A stretch of DNA of 64,000 nt, taken from NCBI GenBank assembly GCA_032716605.1, contig CM064495.1:20933836-20997835 (forward strand), written 5' to 3'. The position numbers were made by a program, and so were the translations under genes. Shown here piece after piece: positions 22,676 to 34,439 of this stretch. The DNA is from Paralithodes platypus (lineage: Eukaryota > Arthropoda > Malacostraca > Decapoda > Lithodidae). The stretch's first letter is position 1; each line of letters opens with the position of its first letter. The notes under the pieces were generated by a model. That model made no database searches. It was not told the origin of the DNA and worked only from the letters and a program-made list of their open reading frames with translations.

Positions 22676-22956
22676 GTGAACATTAAAAGGAAACTTATGT
22701 GTGTTCTTAGTATTATACTTACCCTTTACGGCTTTTGTGCATGTGTTGTTTTGGCTTTAACTTCTCCAGTCGAGTAAGAACCTACCAGTATCCAATGAAA
22801 CCCCGGCAAAATCCCTGGCGTAACAATATCATACTGATGCTAAAATATTTTAAACCTAGTTCGTTAAATTGGGGATTGAATCCTCCTTAACTTCCTCCTT
22901 ATACAGTATATATATATATATATATATATACAGTATATATATATTTTGTTTTCCTA
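22676..22956. other. Unassigned DNA with a TA-rich microsatellite
   Basis: It includes (TA)n at about 22911-22945 and ends at the (ttgaa)n tail of LINE N4. The stretch ending 'cctggcgtaaca' at 22825 looks like an LTR end but has no partner. Confidence 0.4.
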
Positions 22957-25386
22957 TAAATTGGATTGAATTGAATTGAATTGAATTAAGTTTATTTTGC
23001 TGACTTTTACAAAAAGTATGGAGCACAGCCCCTTACATATTACACATGTACAATATGCCTTTGCTAACTAAATTAGCGTACACATGTGAGTGAGGGAGAT
23101 AAAAGGCAGAACTGTCTGTAGCGAGTGCCTTCCCCAGAGTTGAAAGAATAACAGGGCCAAAATCAAGGGAGATTCGAGCCAAAATTCCTGGACACACAGA
23201 GTTTGAAGCAATTTAAGTAATAGGAAGAGGGAAAGACTGATTGTGGGAGAGAGTTCCAGAGTACAGCTGTTGAATAGAAGAAAGACAGAGTAATGTTTCA
23301 CTCTTGGGTTGGAAAGTTGCACAGAGTAGGGGTGGGATTGTGTTCCAAGACGGGTACCACGTACCCTACGTAGAGGAGGTGGTATACACTGGGAGAGCTC
23401 TGAGGAACACTGATTATTGTAGTAGCGATAGAATAGCGAAAGAGATGCAACATTGTGGCGAAGTGAGAGAGATTGCAGAGAGTTGGTGAGTGGACGGGAG
23501 TTAATGATACGAAAGGCCTTCCTTTTTACTTTGTCTAGGAGTGCTGTGTGAGAGGATCCTCCCCACACATGTGCACAATACTCAATACAAAGACGCATTG
23601 TACTCCTGTACAGGACAAGAAGCTGCGCAGGGGTAAAGAACCCCTTGAGGCGGTTGAGGACACCCAGCTTCTGGGAGGCTGCCTTAGCAAGACTGGTAAT
23701 ATGGTCCTTCCAAGTGAGAGAAGAAAATGAGACACCAAGAATATTGAGAGAAGATGAAGGATTGATTTTTGTATTGTTGAAGTATATGGGATAGTCCTCT
23801 GGGGGTTCCGAATGGGTAGTAAGATGGAGAAATTGTGTTTTGGAAGCATTAAATGCTTCCATTGCTGGCTGGGATTGCTGGATTGCTGGGTGGGGCGTTC
23901 TGGAAAACTACATGAGTAGTGTAAGGTAGAGTCGTTTGTGTAAGAATGGATGGAGCTGGAGGTACAATTTAGAAGATCATTTATGAAAATTAGAAAGAGA
24001 ATGAGAGATAGGACAGAGCCCTGGAGAACACCGGAGTTGATAGGATGAGGAAGTGAGCGATGGCCGTCTACAACCGCATCTATGGAATGGCCGTAAAGGA
24101 AATTAGAGACAAAGGCACAGATAGAAGGATAGAAACCGAAGGAGGGTAGTTTAGAAATTAAAGATTTAGGCCAGACTCTATCGAAGGTCTTCGATATGTC
24201 TAGCGCAATATAAAAGGTCTCACCGAAGTCCCGAAAGGATGATGATGAAGAGTTAGTAAGATATGAAAAAAGATCACCAGTCGAGCGACCCTTAACACTC
24301 AAAGGACAGGGCCATTTGTAAAATCAACTACCAGCCTGGCGGGCATATTTACCGAAAACGAGCTTCATTCCATGCTCTTTTTCATGCATAAACATGAGCC
24401 AGAGCATAATACAATTATGTATCCATGAAAGGTGATAATAGAGCTTTCCAATGACACCTGAATCATCCTTGTACGACCACGGGTTTTCTTGTAGCGATCG
24501 CACAACCGGAGGTGAAAATACCCTAAATAAGGTAATTTCCTCAGTTTTTCCGTATATCGCGAGGCCAGGTGTGTGTAGGGAGGCGGCGGTGGTCATAGAA
24601 CCGGCCCAGTGTTGGTGCCGAGCGGTCTGACCCCGCCTATCGTTCTCCCAATGCACATACTCTCTCTCAGAGCTCCTAATGTGCTCAGAATGCTGCCCGT
24701 CATATGACGGGTACCGGAGGATAGGCCATTTATCTCTCGCCCGTTATATGACGGTTACATTGGTTTAGGGTTAAGGAAGCCATTCTGGCAAACTGAGAGT
24801 AGTTTATGAGAAGAGAAATGCTTAAGAAATTTGGAACCAAGAATAGTTTCGAGATACAAGAGATGAGAGCAATTGGACGATAGTTGGAGCATTGAGAGCG
24901 ATCACCCTTATATGGGACAGGTTGAATGATAGCAAACTTCCAGGAAGAAGGGAAGACGTTAGAGGAGAGGCAGAGACGAAAGAGTTTGCCTAGACAGGGA
25001 GTCAGCACGGAAGCACAGTTTTTTAGTACAACAGGAGGAACACCGTCCGGACCGTATGCCTTCTTAGAATTAAGCCCAGAGAGGGTAGAAAGTAAAACTT
25101 TAGAAGAGATTAGGATATTAGGCATAAGTAGGAAAGAGGGGGTTGAAGAGGGAGGAATAGCACTGGAATCATCCAAGGTGGAGTTTCTAGGAAAAGTTTG
25201 AGCGAAGAGTTCAGCTTTGTCAGAGGAAGAAGTGATGGTTGTGCCATCGGAGTGGAAAGCAGTGAGGGAACAGCGAGAGAAGATGTGTGTTTGTTTGTAA
25301 GTAACACATGGAAGGAACGTGTAAGAGACTATGGGTCTGTGGGTTCAAGGATTGTGTGGGTGAGAATGAAAGTAGGAATACAAACA
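22957..25386 (-). pseudogene. N4 LINE, reverse transcriptase, 5'-truncated and broken
   Basis: Read downward from about 25330: a linker (TDKAELFAQTF-like), GPDGVPPVVLKNC, SNYRPIALIS, then after a nested MITE KGRSTGDLFSYL, ALDISKTFDRVW, LQGSVLSLILFLIFINDLL, a decayed box YTND in place of YADD, FLHLTTHSEPP, LNILGVSFSSLTWKDHI, IEYCAHVWGGSSHT and RNVASLSLFYRYYNNQCSSEL. It ends in tandem 'ttgaa' units (22970-22990 on the plus strand). The frame changes around 24300, 23860-23530 and 23100. The endonuclease is missing. Confidence 0.85.
24296..24770 (-). mobile_element. P1-related MITE, minus orientation, 475 bp, inside N4 RT
   Basis: TTAA occurs at 24292-24295 and 24771-24774. The ends are CACTCAAAGG and, on the other strand, CCCTAAACCAA. 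Internal P1 blocks ('tttcatgcataaacatgagccagagc', with 'cttgtacgaccac' and 'tctctctcagagc') are present in reverse. Deleting the element and one TTAA places GF(L) directly before KGRSTGDLFSYL in one RT frame, as expected for a simple insertion. Confidence 0.8.
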
Positions 25387-25833
25387 TAATAATAATAATA
25401 ATAATAATAAACGGTTTATTACAGAATGGCAGCCTCATGAGCTGAAAATACACATTTTACAATTTAGTGGATGAACATGAGATGTACGGATATGAGGATG
25501 GTAAGCTTAGTTTACAAACAAAATAAATAAATACAATAATGATGCATGTGCAGAATACAAATTATTATAAAATAACCATGAGAGTAAGTGATATACAGTA
25601 CATATACACATTTATTTACTTACTCACATACAGAACATACGTATATACACGTACGTGCGCACATACATATACATACATATATAGGAACATAAGAACATGC
25701 AGTAAGTGTGCACATGTCCGTATACACAAACGCTCACGTATGCACACAAACATACATACATACAGAAACTGTTTTGGTAAGGTCAGGTAAGGAGGGTGCG
25801 GGTACTAAAATGGGAGGTTAATCCTCGGTAGTG

Positions 25834-25881
<48 letters not shown>

Positions 25882-26430
25882 ACAGAAGGCGAAATATGGA
25901 AGAGCTGGGCGTTCTATTGTTAAGGGTGGAAATACATGGATGAAGATACGCGAACACTTAATAATAGATAATGCTTATGCATAGATTTATAATCAGAAGT
26001 TGCGCTAGTGAGCAATATGTTCTCGCTCATATGTACGTATATTTACATACATATGTGCATATGACCATATAAATATAAATACACGTACAGTACATATATA
26101 TATTATATACCTTATATTCTCAACCGGGCTCGAACCATTGACAGCACGTACACACAGACATACATATACATAAATATATGCACATTACATGCATATATGC
26201 TCTTCTCTTATCCTACCTGATACTCTCAGCCGGGCTCGAACCACAAACAGTATACACTATATACATATATATATACATAAATAACACATACATACATACA
26301 CATATACACACACATACATACACATATACTGCACATACATAGATACATATATACACATATACATAAACAAACTCAAGCAAATACATACATAATTATATTC
26401 TAATACACACACGCACACACACTTATGCAT
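25387..26430. repeat. Microsatellite-rich block with (TAA)n, (GT)n and tRNA-like scraps
   Basis: (TAA)n at 25387-25411 followed by 'acggtttattacag' looks like the 3' end of a minus-strand LINE with (TTA)n tail and an AATAAA signal. (GT)n lies at 25837-25879. CA/TA-rich words fill 25600-26430. Two minus-strand 'ggttcgagcccgg' B-box-like words (about 26127 and 26228), each followed by 'ctgagag/ttgagaatat', suggest tRNA-derived SINE relics. Confidence 0.6.
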
Positions 26431-26439
26431 ATATTATTA

Positions 26440-26795
26440 AAGGTGGGCGCGTATATATGGTGTGACAGACCGTTATTACACATTATTAATAATATTAACA
26501 ATGGTTGGGATAGGACTATTTTTATATCTGTCAGTTCTTGCTCTTATTGGTTGGAGTGTGTTGAAATGACGAGCTGCACGTTTAGGTCTAGGGGCGTCTG
26601 GTGGAAGTAAGTTTCTGTGTCGTGGGTGAACAAGCAGCTTAGATGCAAACTGTTTGAGTGTGTTGTAGTGGTGGGTTGAAAGTGCAGGTATGCTAAGGGT
26701 GGTGAGAGCTTCCTCGTACCCTGGATATGTGCCACCCAGGATGATCCTGCATGCCCTCCTCTGAACTCTCTCCAGTTGACGTTGTTGTGTTAGGG
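26440..26795 (-). pseudogene. N5 LINE, frameshifted C-terminus
   Basis: Past the stop of the 846-codon frame the C-terminal domain continues in other frames: 'RVQRRACRIILGG'-type wording around 26730-26770, then LSIPALSTHHYNTL and RRNLLPPDAP-like segments. It probably ends near 26440. One or two frameshifts only. Confidence 0.65.
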
Positions 26796-29336
26796 TTAGG
26801 CGTAGGTGAGCTTAGGGAGTATGAAGGTGTTATATATACTCTTCAGCTCATTTTCCGGCGCCCCCAGGGATCTCAACCGCCTTAGCATAAATAACTTGTA
26901 AGTGGCGGTCCTGACTGTGGTAGTTACATGTTTCTTCCAGTTCAGTTTGTTGTCCACAGTGATTCCGAGGAGTTTGGTGGACTCAACAAGCTGAAGGGGA
27001 TGAGGACCAATTGTGACAGTGGGTGGAGGAAGGTCGGTAACGGAAGTGTTGATGTGCATGACCACTGTCTTGTCATGATTGATAGTCACATGATTGTCTG
27101 TGGTCCAGGCTTGAAGACGGTCGAGGATGTCTTGTAGGGGGTCATAGTTAGGGGAGGTGTTATCGACAGTAATGCCGACTGTCGAGTCGTCCACGTACTT
27201 CCAGTGGAATGGGGTGTCCTTTAGGGCATCATTAATCAAGATGAGGAACAATAGAGGCCCCATCTTTGTGCCCTGTGGGACTCCACATGTGATGTCTAGG
27301 AAGGTGGAGATGAAGCCTTGGTATCGCACTGCTTGTCGTCTGTCACTAAGGAAGTCGGTCAACCACGCAACCAGGGTAGGATGTAGCCACAACTTTATGG
27401 CTTTGTTGATGATGATGGTGTGGTCAACAAGGTCAAATGCTTTCCTGAAGTCAATAAAGGCAAGGGCGAGGGAAGTCTTTCTCTTCTCAAGATTTGTGTA
27501 AATATAATCTAGGAAGCTAATAAGACAGTGAGTGGTGGAGGAGGTTTTTACGTTGCCAAACTGTTGGGGATCTATCAAGTGACGGATTTGTGAGTAAGCC
27601 CAGGTGAATACAAAGTCCTCACAGATTAGACTAGGGATGGGCGTAATGGCAATTGGTCTGAGTTCATTAAGAGAATGTGGGGAGGGGGTTTTGGGGATTG
27701 GAGTGACGTATGAAGTTTTCCAGTCTGCAGGGCATTTACTTTGCCTTAAGGAGGCATTAATTATCGAGCAAAGGGGGGTGGCAAATTCCACCGAAAATTC
27801 TTTGTATATTTTCATGGGTAGGTCTACTGGGGTTGTTGATCTTTTTGATTTGAAACTGGAAAGCTTTTTGGCCACTTCAAATTCTTGAACAGTTACTGGG
27901 GGGGAAGGGGATGGGAGGAAGGCAGGGAGGTTGGTGCGGTCTAGTTTGGGGAGGGTTTGGCAGATGGTAGAGAAGTGATTATTTATCAGTTCAGGTGCAT
28001 CTACACGAGGGACATGGGAAACACAGGGGATCGAAGGAGTCCCACTACTTAAGCCACAAAGATTCTTAATTTTAGAGTACCACTGACTGATATTGGTTTG
28101 TTTTAAATGATGAATCTTTGTAGGGTAGTAGGACTTCTTCGCCCAACGGATTTCCCTTATCACAATGTTGCGTAGGTCCTTGTAGCGATTGTTGTCCGTG
28201 TAGAAGGCCTTATTCCGATTCTGCATCAGTCTCTTGATCCGAGGAGTAATCCATGGGACGTCAGAGGGGTGCATTTTGGTCCTCTTGGTGGGGAAGAAGT
28301 GGTGGTAGGCTTCGGTGGTGGTAGATACAAAGTTGTCCCATTTGGCATTAACATCTTCTTCAGTGAGAACCTCCGTCCACGGGTAATGAACCAACCACTG
28401 CCCGAACCCCCGCATTGCAGAGTCTGGCGTTGGTCGGTAGGTCCGGATGACGGGGGTCTGTTGATGGGAGGTGGTAGGGGCAGGTGACCAGAACACAGAG
28501 AGATGAGTGCTGCGTCCCACAGGAGGTAAAGGTTCAGGTGGGAGGTACTGCTCATCCATGTCTGTCAAAATAAGGTCAAGAGTGTGGTTGTGGGTGGGGA
28601 AGTCAACAATTTGTGAAAGATGCAGCTGTTCTTGAATCTCACAGGTGTCTAGTTCATTGAAATCCCCACAAACCACCAACTTGGATGATGGAAATTGGAG
28701 TTTGAGATCATCACATGTATCGATGATGTGGTTGATTAGTGCGGGGCCGGTGGGTGAGCGTGGTGGGTGGTAGATCACACAGTAGATAATGGAGGCAGTG
28801 TGACGAGGGTGGGAGGGGGGATTAACTCTCACCCAGAGTGCTTCGATTCCCTCCGGGACCTCAATATCCAGGCGAGATGCACACAGCTGTTTCCGGGCGA
28901 AAATAGCTACTCCTCCCCCCCTCCTCTCTGTCCGAAGTTGGTGAAAGAGGTCATAGTCTTGTATCACGCATATTTCTGGGGTGATTTGCCATGCTTCAGT
29001 AACTGCTACAATATCAGCACTAATTTGTTTAACTGTCACAATAAGTTCGTCGAGTTTATTACACAAAGAGGTGACATTGGACAGTAGCAGCGATGGGAGG
29101 TTATACCAAATACGGGGAACCTCAAAATGTGCGTATGGTTTCTCTACTGTGACTTTTTTAGGTACTTTTTTGTGTGTTTTTATGATAGGAATTCGCTTGG
29201 GGACATTCCTACCTCCTCTCCGGCCACGATTGTGAAAAATGTTCAATTCTTTTAAACGCACTATAGTGTCTGAAGGTGGGTATCCAGCCCCCTTTTTAAG
29301 ACGAATTAAGGAGGAGGCAGAGTAGCAAGGCGACAT
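26796..29336 (-). CDS. N5 LINE: endonuclease plus reverse transcriptase ORF, 846 aa
   Basis: A long uninterrupted frame. A basic N-terminus (about 70 residues) is followed by an endonuclease: NVTSLCNKLDEL (about 87-98), VTEAW (112-116), CGDFNE (223-228) and GRSTHLSVFW (about 274), where the usual SDH reads STH. RT motifs are LRPIAITPI, PQQFGNVKTSSTTH, LAFIDFRKAFDLVDH, CGVPQGTKMGPLLFLILINDA, the intact box KYVDDST (about 714), TKLLGITVDNKLNWKKH and FILPKLTYA, where the frame ends. The RT core is complete, so this is among the least damaged LINE copies here, but the endonuclease Asp substitution argues against activity. It belongs to the Jockey/CR1 superclade; clade not resolved. Confidence 0.85.
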   Translation of the reverse strand: MSPCYSASSLIRLKKGAGYPPSDTIVRLKELNIFHNRGRRGGRNVPKRIPIIKTHKKVPKKVTVEKPYAHFEVPRIWYNLPSLLLSNVTSLCNKLDELIVTVKQISADIVAVTEAWQITPEICVIQDYDLFHQLRTERRGGGVAIFARKQLCASRLDIEVPEGIEALWVRVNPPSHPRHTASIIYCVIYHPPRSPTGPALINHIIDTCDDLKLQFPSSKLVVCGDFNELDTCEIQEQLHLSQIVDFPTHNHTLDLILTDMDEQYLPPEPLPPVGRSTHLSVFWSPAPTTSHQQTPVIRTYRPTPDSAMRGFGQWLVHYPWTEVLTEEDVNAKWDNFVSTTTEAYHHFFPTKRTKMHPSDVPWITPRIKRLMQNRNKAFYTDNNRYKDLRNIVIREIRWAKKSYYPTKIHHLKQTNISQWYSKIKNLCGLSSGTPSIPCVSHVPRVDAPELINNHFSTICQTLPKLDRTNLPAFLPSPSPPVTVQEFEVAKKLSSFKSKRSTTPVDLPMKIYKEFSVEFATPLCSIINASLRQSKCPADWKTSYVTPIPKTPSPHSLNELRPIAITPIPSLICEDFVFTWAYSQIRHLIDPQQFGNVKTSSTTHCLISFLDYIYTNLEKRKTSLALAFIDFRKAFDLVDHTIIINKAIKLWLHPTLVAWLTDFLSDRRQAVRYQGFISTFLDITCGVPQGTKMGPLLFLILINDALKDTPFHWKYVDDSTVGITVDNTSPNYDPLQDILDRLQAWTTDNHVTINHDKTVVMHINTSVTDLPPPTVTIGPHPLQLVESTKLLGITVDNKLNWKKHVTTTVRTATYKLFMLRRLRSLGAPENELKSIYNTFILPKLTYA

Positions 29337-29449
29337 GGTTGATTATGCTCTGTTTCCTGTTTCATGTCTAGTTCGTTTGGTAATACACAATAACACTGTA
29401 AATTACAATTGCACTTATCATAAATAGATTGTTCACTTGAGGTACAGAT

Positions 29450-30059
29450 ACGGTGATGGAGTCGAGGATGAACTGTGTGAAGGTGAAAGGTGAAAGGTCA
29501 CAAATCCGACCCGGGCGGCTACGAGAGCGCCTTGGAGCACGTCTTCACCTCACGGTATCAGGCGGCCGAGTCAACATGGGTAGTTGTGTGTGTGTGTATG
29601 CTCCGACAGAGAATAAAACTGTTAGGGAGAAAGAGGAGTTCTGGGTGAATGTGGAGGCGTGCCTGTATAAGTTTGGCAAGAGCGAAAACATATTTCTGAT
29701 TGGGGATATGAATGGGAAGGTGGGTGATAAGAAAGTTGATGGAGTGGTGGGAGGGTGGGGTGTAGCGTCAGAGGTGAATGTGAATGGTAGTGCACTTGTG
29801 GACGTATGTGTGGGGAGGAGGCTGTGAATAGCCAACACCTTCTTCCAACACAGAATGATACACAGGTACACATGGAAAGTGGTGTGGAGGAAGAAGGATG
29901 AGACAGTGGTGGATTATATATGTGTGGTTGAACAAATTAAGAAATCTGTGCTGGATGCTAGGGTGTATAGGGATATTGGAGGGGGTCTGTCTGACCAGTA
30001 TGTAGCAGTAGCTAAAATTAGGATACAAAAAAATAAATGGGTGAGCAGAGCTGGAAGGT

Positions 30060-30060
<1 letters not shown>
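29450..30060 (+). pseudogene. N6 LINE (RTE-like), endonuclease part
   Basis: The plus-strand frame 29453-29827 reads SCVCVYAPTENKT, then FLIGDMNGKVGD (the GDFN-equivalent motif) and SALVDVCVGRRL, then a stop. It goes on at 29855-30060 with TWKVVWRKKDE...VDYICV and GGGLSDQYVAVAKI (the SDH-equivalent). This layout, with endonuclease motifs of the 'GDxN' and 'SDHxxV' kind and Trp-rich spacing, resembles RTE-type LINEs. It is interrupted at 30060 by LINE N7 and resumes at 33475. Confidence 0.7.
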
Positions 30061-30098
<38 letters not shown>

Positions 30099-33000
30099 TT
30101 TATTCAGTTAGCAATTTACAGACTTGGTACCACATAGTATGTTACAAATATGACATGTACCAGCTTTGCATAATTCCAACTAAGGATAGCCCAATAAGGC
30201 CGTTAGGCGTATTTCCATTGGGGTCCTTGTGGGATTAGGTTAGCTGGGGAAAAGGGGAGGATAAAAGAAATAGATACTTTAGAGAAAGTATTTCTAGGGG
30301 GTTATTTTAAGATACCTTACATCCTATAGTAAATATTAGTAATCCGTAATCAGTAATCATTTCAGTTTGGTTTGCCTATCTCTTATGTCGTATTTAGTAG
30401 TAGACATAAGCTTGGTGCTCCCTTCTCGCAGCTGTCCGGTTCAGGTGTTCATTCAGGCTACGTTTGAAGGAATACAGTGTTCTCTTTTCACGGACTGACT
30501 GGGGTAGGTCGTTCCAGTCTTTGATGGCAGTGAAGAAGAATGTTTGCTTACCCTGTCTTTGGATTCTCGGGACCTTAAAATTAAACATCCTGTTTCTTGT
30601 ATTATGTCCACTCCTCTCATTTGCTTTAACAAAATCACTCTTTAGATACTCTGGAGCTCTGTCATAGAAAATTTTGAAGGAATTAGTGAGCCTGATTTGT
30701 TTGGCCCTGTCAGAGACATTAAGCATACCTAGTGACTGAAGTTGTTCCTGGCCAACATGTGATCTGGGTCCTAGGTTCAGCATGAACCTTGTCCATACTT
30801 AGTGTACTCAAACTAGTATGAACAGTCTCGATGTTACGTAATCTGGGTTGATGTAGCGTTACGTATCATTCCGTAGTCTTAAGTTGAACGCTTCCATAAC
30901 CTTGGTCGAACGTTCCATGATTGGGTAGAATATATTATTCTATAGTAGTATATGGGAAAGTATTGTAGGATTATAATTCCCATATATATATATATTTGTA
31001 TTATTTAAGATTGTTTATAAGTATCTCATTGTAAAGAAGATGGGATACATTGTCCATATGTTATGCGCGTGCGCGGTATGTAACGACAGAGACAAACATA
31101 ACGCGCTCGCGCACTCTCCAACCAACCTCCGTCACAGCTACACACGCTAAGCCTTCTTTCTCCTAGTTACTTCACCAGGTGTTTTCGCTTCACTTTTCAT
31201 CTCATACTCCATAGTCACTACATCATCATCTTTGTTACTTAGCACAACTTAACGTAAATATCTAGCCTATCCTAGCCTATTGTAGCCTCTTTTCATACTC
31301 TGTTTACTATACTAACCACTTCCAGTTATCTAGCCTATTTTCCGCCATCCTCCAATCACCAGCTGAGTTCATCAAAGGGTAATATATTTTTATATTGTTA
31401 ATGTTCCTTTAATATCAATAATATACAGTCCATTTATCTAAATTAGCCATATAACCTAACCATTTTATTTTGAGTGACCTGAAGTTTGTGCTGTGCTGAT
31501 TTAGATGATGCAGAGTACCAGGATGACACAGAATAGTCAAAATGACATTGAACAAGCGCTTGGCAAAGGGTCTTTTTGGTCGCCGCTGGCAAGCATCCCA
31601 CCTGTCTATACAAGTATTTTATACGTGCTCTACACTTACTCAGGATATATTCCAAAATTGTTTCACCTGACAAACTTGAGTCCAGTTTTAGTCCGAGATA
31701 TTTAACTTGTGACACTGTTGTAATAGGAATATCATTACAGTTGACCGAGAAGCCCACAATGTCTTTCAGTTTGCGTTTTGTTCCACATAAGATGGCTTCC
31801 GTCTTGCCCAGGTGAAGAGATAGTCTATTGTCCACTAGCCATTCACTACATGATTCTAGTTCTTTGGAAAGTGAAGCGGCAATACTTATTGGGTCTTTTC
31901 CTGAAACCAGAAGCACGCTGTCGTCAGCATACAGTAATAATTTACACGAGACGAGACGCTAAGTTCCATGTCGTTCACATAACAGAGAAAGAGTAAGGGA
32001 CCAAGGATGCTTCCCTGCGGGACCCCACAGTTAATTGGCATAGGATCAGATATATTATCATCAATTTTGACTCTTTTTGTTCTACCACTAAGATAAGATT
32101 TAAACCAGTTTACTGACCCAATGCCCATTGCTTGTAGTTTATTACATAGGATATCATGGTCTACTGTGTCAAACGCTTTTTGTACATCAAGAAGAACCAT
32201 ACCGGTGTAGTTACCTTTAGACATTTCTTTACGAATGTGATCTGTTAAGTGGATGAGACAGGAGTCTGTCGAGTACATGCATCTGAAACCTGATTGAAAC
32301 TTATAGAATAGATAATTTTCTTTGAGGTAGTGTTCAATTTGGGTGTATACCACTCTTTCAAGGATTTTAGATACAATACATAATATGCTAACTGGTCTGT
32401 AGTTGTTACTTCTAGTTTATTTCCTTTCTTGAACAGAGGGGTTACAATAGCTTCCTTCAGTTCATCAGGTACAGTGTTGGTGTTAATTGACAGGTTGATG
32501 ATGTGGGTTAGGGGACCTGCTATACCAATGGCTCCATCTCGTAGAAATTTGGCAGGAATTTTGTCTGGTCCTGTACTTTTATGTACATTTAGGTTAGAGA
32601 GCTCGTCAAAGGTGTATTTTGGTGTAACATTTTGCAATCCAAATGTGTTCGGGTGTATGCCTTTATCTCTGTAGAAATTTCGAAAGGTGGCCGTTGTTGT
32701 CGTGTATTTATTGAGAGGTTGCGGTAGGTTCTGTGCAAGTGTGTTTGCTATGGAGGTGAAGAAGGTGTTGAAGTAGGTTGCAATTTGTCGTTTATCGTGG
32801 CAAACCTGATCATTAATGTTGAGAGCAATATTAGTGTTAGACGAACCCCTTGCCTTTTTGCTGTAGCCTGTTGTTTTTAGGTGCCTCCATAGTTTCTTTG
32901 GGTTATTCTGATATTCCTCTGCCTTATTGTGAAAATAATTAGTTTTCGCTGATTTTATTTTCCTACTTAGTTTATTCCTGGCCCTGTTGAACTCATGTTT

Positions 33001-33474
33001 CAGACCTTGATCCAGTCTATGTTTCGCTAGCCTTTTTAACAGATTGTCTCTGTGTTCCAGATGGTGTAGTATGTCATTGTTGATCCATGGGTCTGACCTT
33101 GCTTTAATTCGTATGTCTTTCAGAGGAGCTATTTCGTCTAGGATGTTTGTGATGATGGTTCTGAAGCCAACCCATGCGTCATTAACGTTTGTACTTCCAA
33201 ACACTGGAGACCAGTCTGTATTCCATAAAATGTCCAGAAATGTTTCTTTGTTGTAGTTTCTGAGTGACCTTGTTTTGATAACCTTGTGATTCTCTAGGGT
33301 AATTTTTGTGGTTTTCCGTGTGCAATATGTGACGAAGTGATCACTTATCCCAGTCTGTATAACCCCTGATTGGGATATTTTGTCCTCTCTGTTACAGTTT
33401 ATGTGGTCTAATATTGTGGCAGTGTTCTCAGAGATACGTGTGGGGGTTGTGATGAGTTGTTTGTGGTTGTGCAT
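30061..33474 (-). pseudogene. N7 LINE with (ATT)n tail, inserted in N6
   Basis: Read downward from 33474: end of endonuclease (TGISDHFVTY), a long linker, GPDKIPAKFLRDGA and IVTPLFKKGN in the 409-codon frame (32245-33474). After a frameshift: FQSGFRCMYSTDSC, VLLDVQKAFDTVDHDIL, NCGVPQGSILGPLLFLCYVND (31886-32353). After damage at the catalytic box: SQVKYLGLKLDSSL (31443-31916). The C-terminal domain is MLNLGPRSHVGQEQL...FTAIKDWNDLP (30394-30783). The 3' end is (ATT)n, seen as TAA units at 30061-30098. It is 5'-truncated in the endonuclease. A 663-bp insert (30790-31452) splits the C-terminal domain. Confidence 0.85.
30790..31452. mobile_element. 663-bp insertion with 5-bp duplication in N7, possibly a solo LTR
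   Basis: AACCT at 30785-30789 and 31453-31457 flanks the insert. The intact N7 copy at 59035-60213 shows the uninterrupted site (near 59500). The insert begins TGTCCATACT, contains TATA-like words, then a GC-rich 'gcgcgtgcgcgg' block followed by CT-rich sequence. A 5-bp duplication and an LTR-like layout would suit a BEL/Pao-type solo LTR. However, the right end (...CCATAT) is not CA and no partner copy exists here. Confidence 0.6.
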
Positions 33475-34439
33475 TGGCGAGGAGGGTGGAGAGGTTGCAG
33501 GAGGAGGAAATCAAGGAATAGTTCAGAAGAGCAGTAGAAAGATGACTAGGTAGGTTTGACCTGGAAGGTATGGAGGAAGTGGAGGAGATGAGCAAAGTGT
33601 TTAAGGAAGACATCTGTGCAGCATGTGAGAAGGTGTGTGGAGTAAGGAGAAGAGGGAGGGGAGTGAAAGATGCATCATGGTGGACAGAAGAGGTCAAAAT
33701 AGCTGTGGAGGACAAGAAGAAAGCTTATAGAGAGTGGTTGGGCAGTAGAGGGAATGAAGATTTGGAGAGACATAAAAGAGCGAGGTACTTGGAGAAAAAG
33801 AGAGTAGTGAAGGAAAGTAAGAGAAAAGTAGATGAGGAATTTGGAAGGAATCTGAGTGAAACATGGAGGAAGTGTAAGAAACTGTTCTGGAAAGAAGGCA
33901 AGAAAGTTAGGGAAGGTAGCAAGGGAAACAGTAAGGGTGTGAAAGATAAGAATGGGCCAGTGCTAGCCGAGAAACAAGAGAGAGTCGAAAGATGGAGGGA
34001 TTACGTCAACGAATTGCTGAACATAGTTGCATGGGGTATGGGAGGGAGAAGAAGAGAAGTAGTGGAGGAGGATGTGGGAATCAGGAGGTCAGAAGTGTGT
34101 GAAGCCATGAAAAGAGTGAAGTTGGGAAAAGCACCAGGACTAGATGAAGTGTGTGGGGAAGTGCTGAGGTATAGTGGTGAGATAGTGATCATACATAGAA
34201 ACACATAAAATTTTAAGACTGGGTGTTCCCCACATACGTGCAGTTTCAGTCTCTTGTCCTAATGGCGGCGTTCCAGGCAACCCTGTTAAGGGCTGCTTCA
34301 CTTGTCAAGTTCTTGGATTTTAGATCGGCACATGGGTATGGAAAACGTGCAAACTAGCATGAGAGAAGGGGAGTGCACCTGATGACTGGAAGACAGGCAT
34401 AATAGTCCCCCTATATAAGGGTAAAGGGCAAAGAGGAAT
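33475..34439 (+). pseudogene. N6 LINE (RTE-like), linker and start of RT
   Basis: The N6 frame resumes after N7 with VERLQEEEIKE, a stop or two, then LGRFDLEGMEEVEEMS and the 212-codon frame (33570-34208). That frame contains KDASWWTEEVKIAVEDKKKAY, WRKCKKLFWKEG and GKAPGLDEVCGEVLRYSG. After a damaged patch (34200-34340) RT motif PDDWKTGIIVPLYKGKG (about 34375-34430) is cut by LTR-A at 34440. The rest of the RT is not found in the window. Confidence 0.72.

Noticed and set aside
22676..22825. LTR-like end '...ctggcgtaaca' at 22825
   Set aside because: No matching start, duplication, internal region or second copy could be found.
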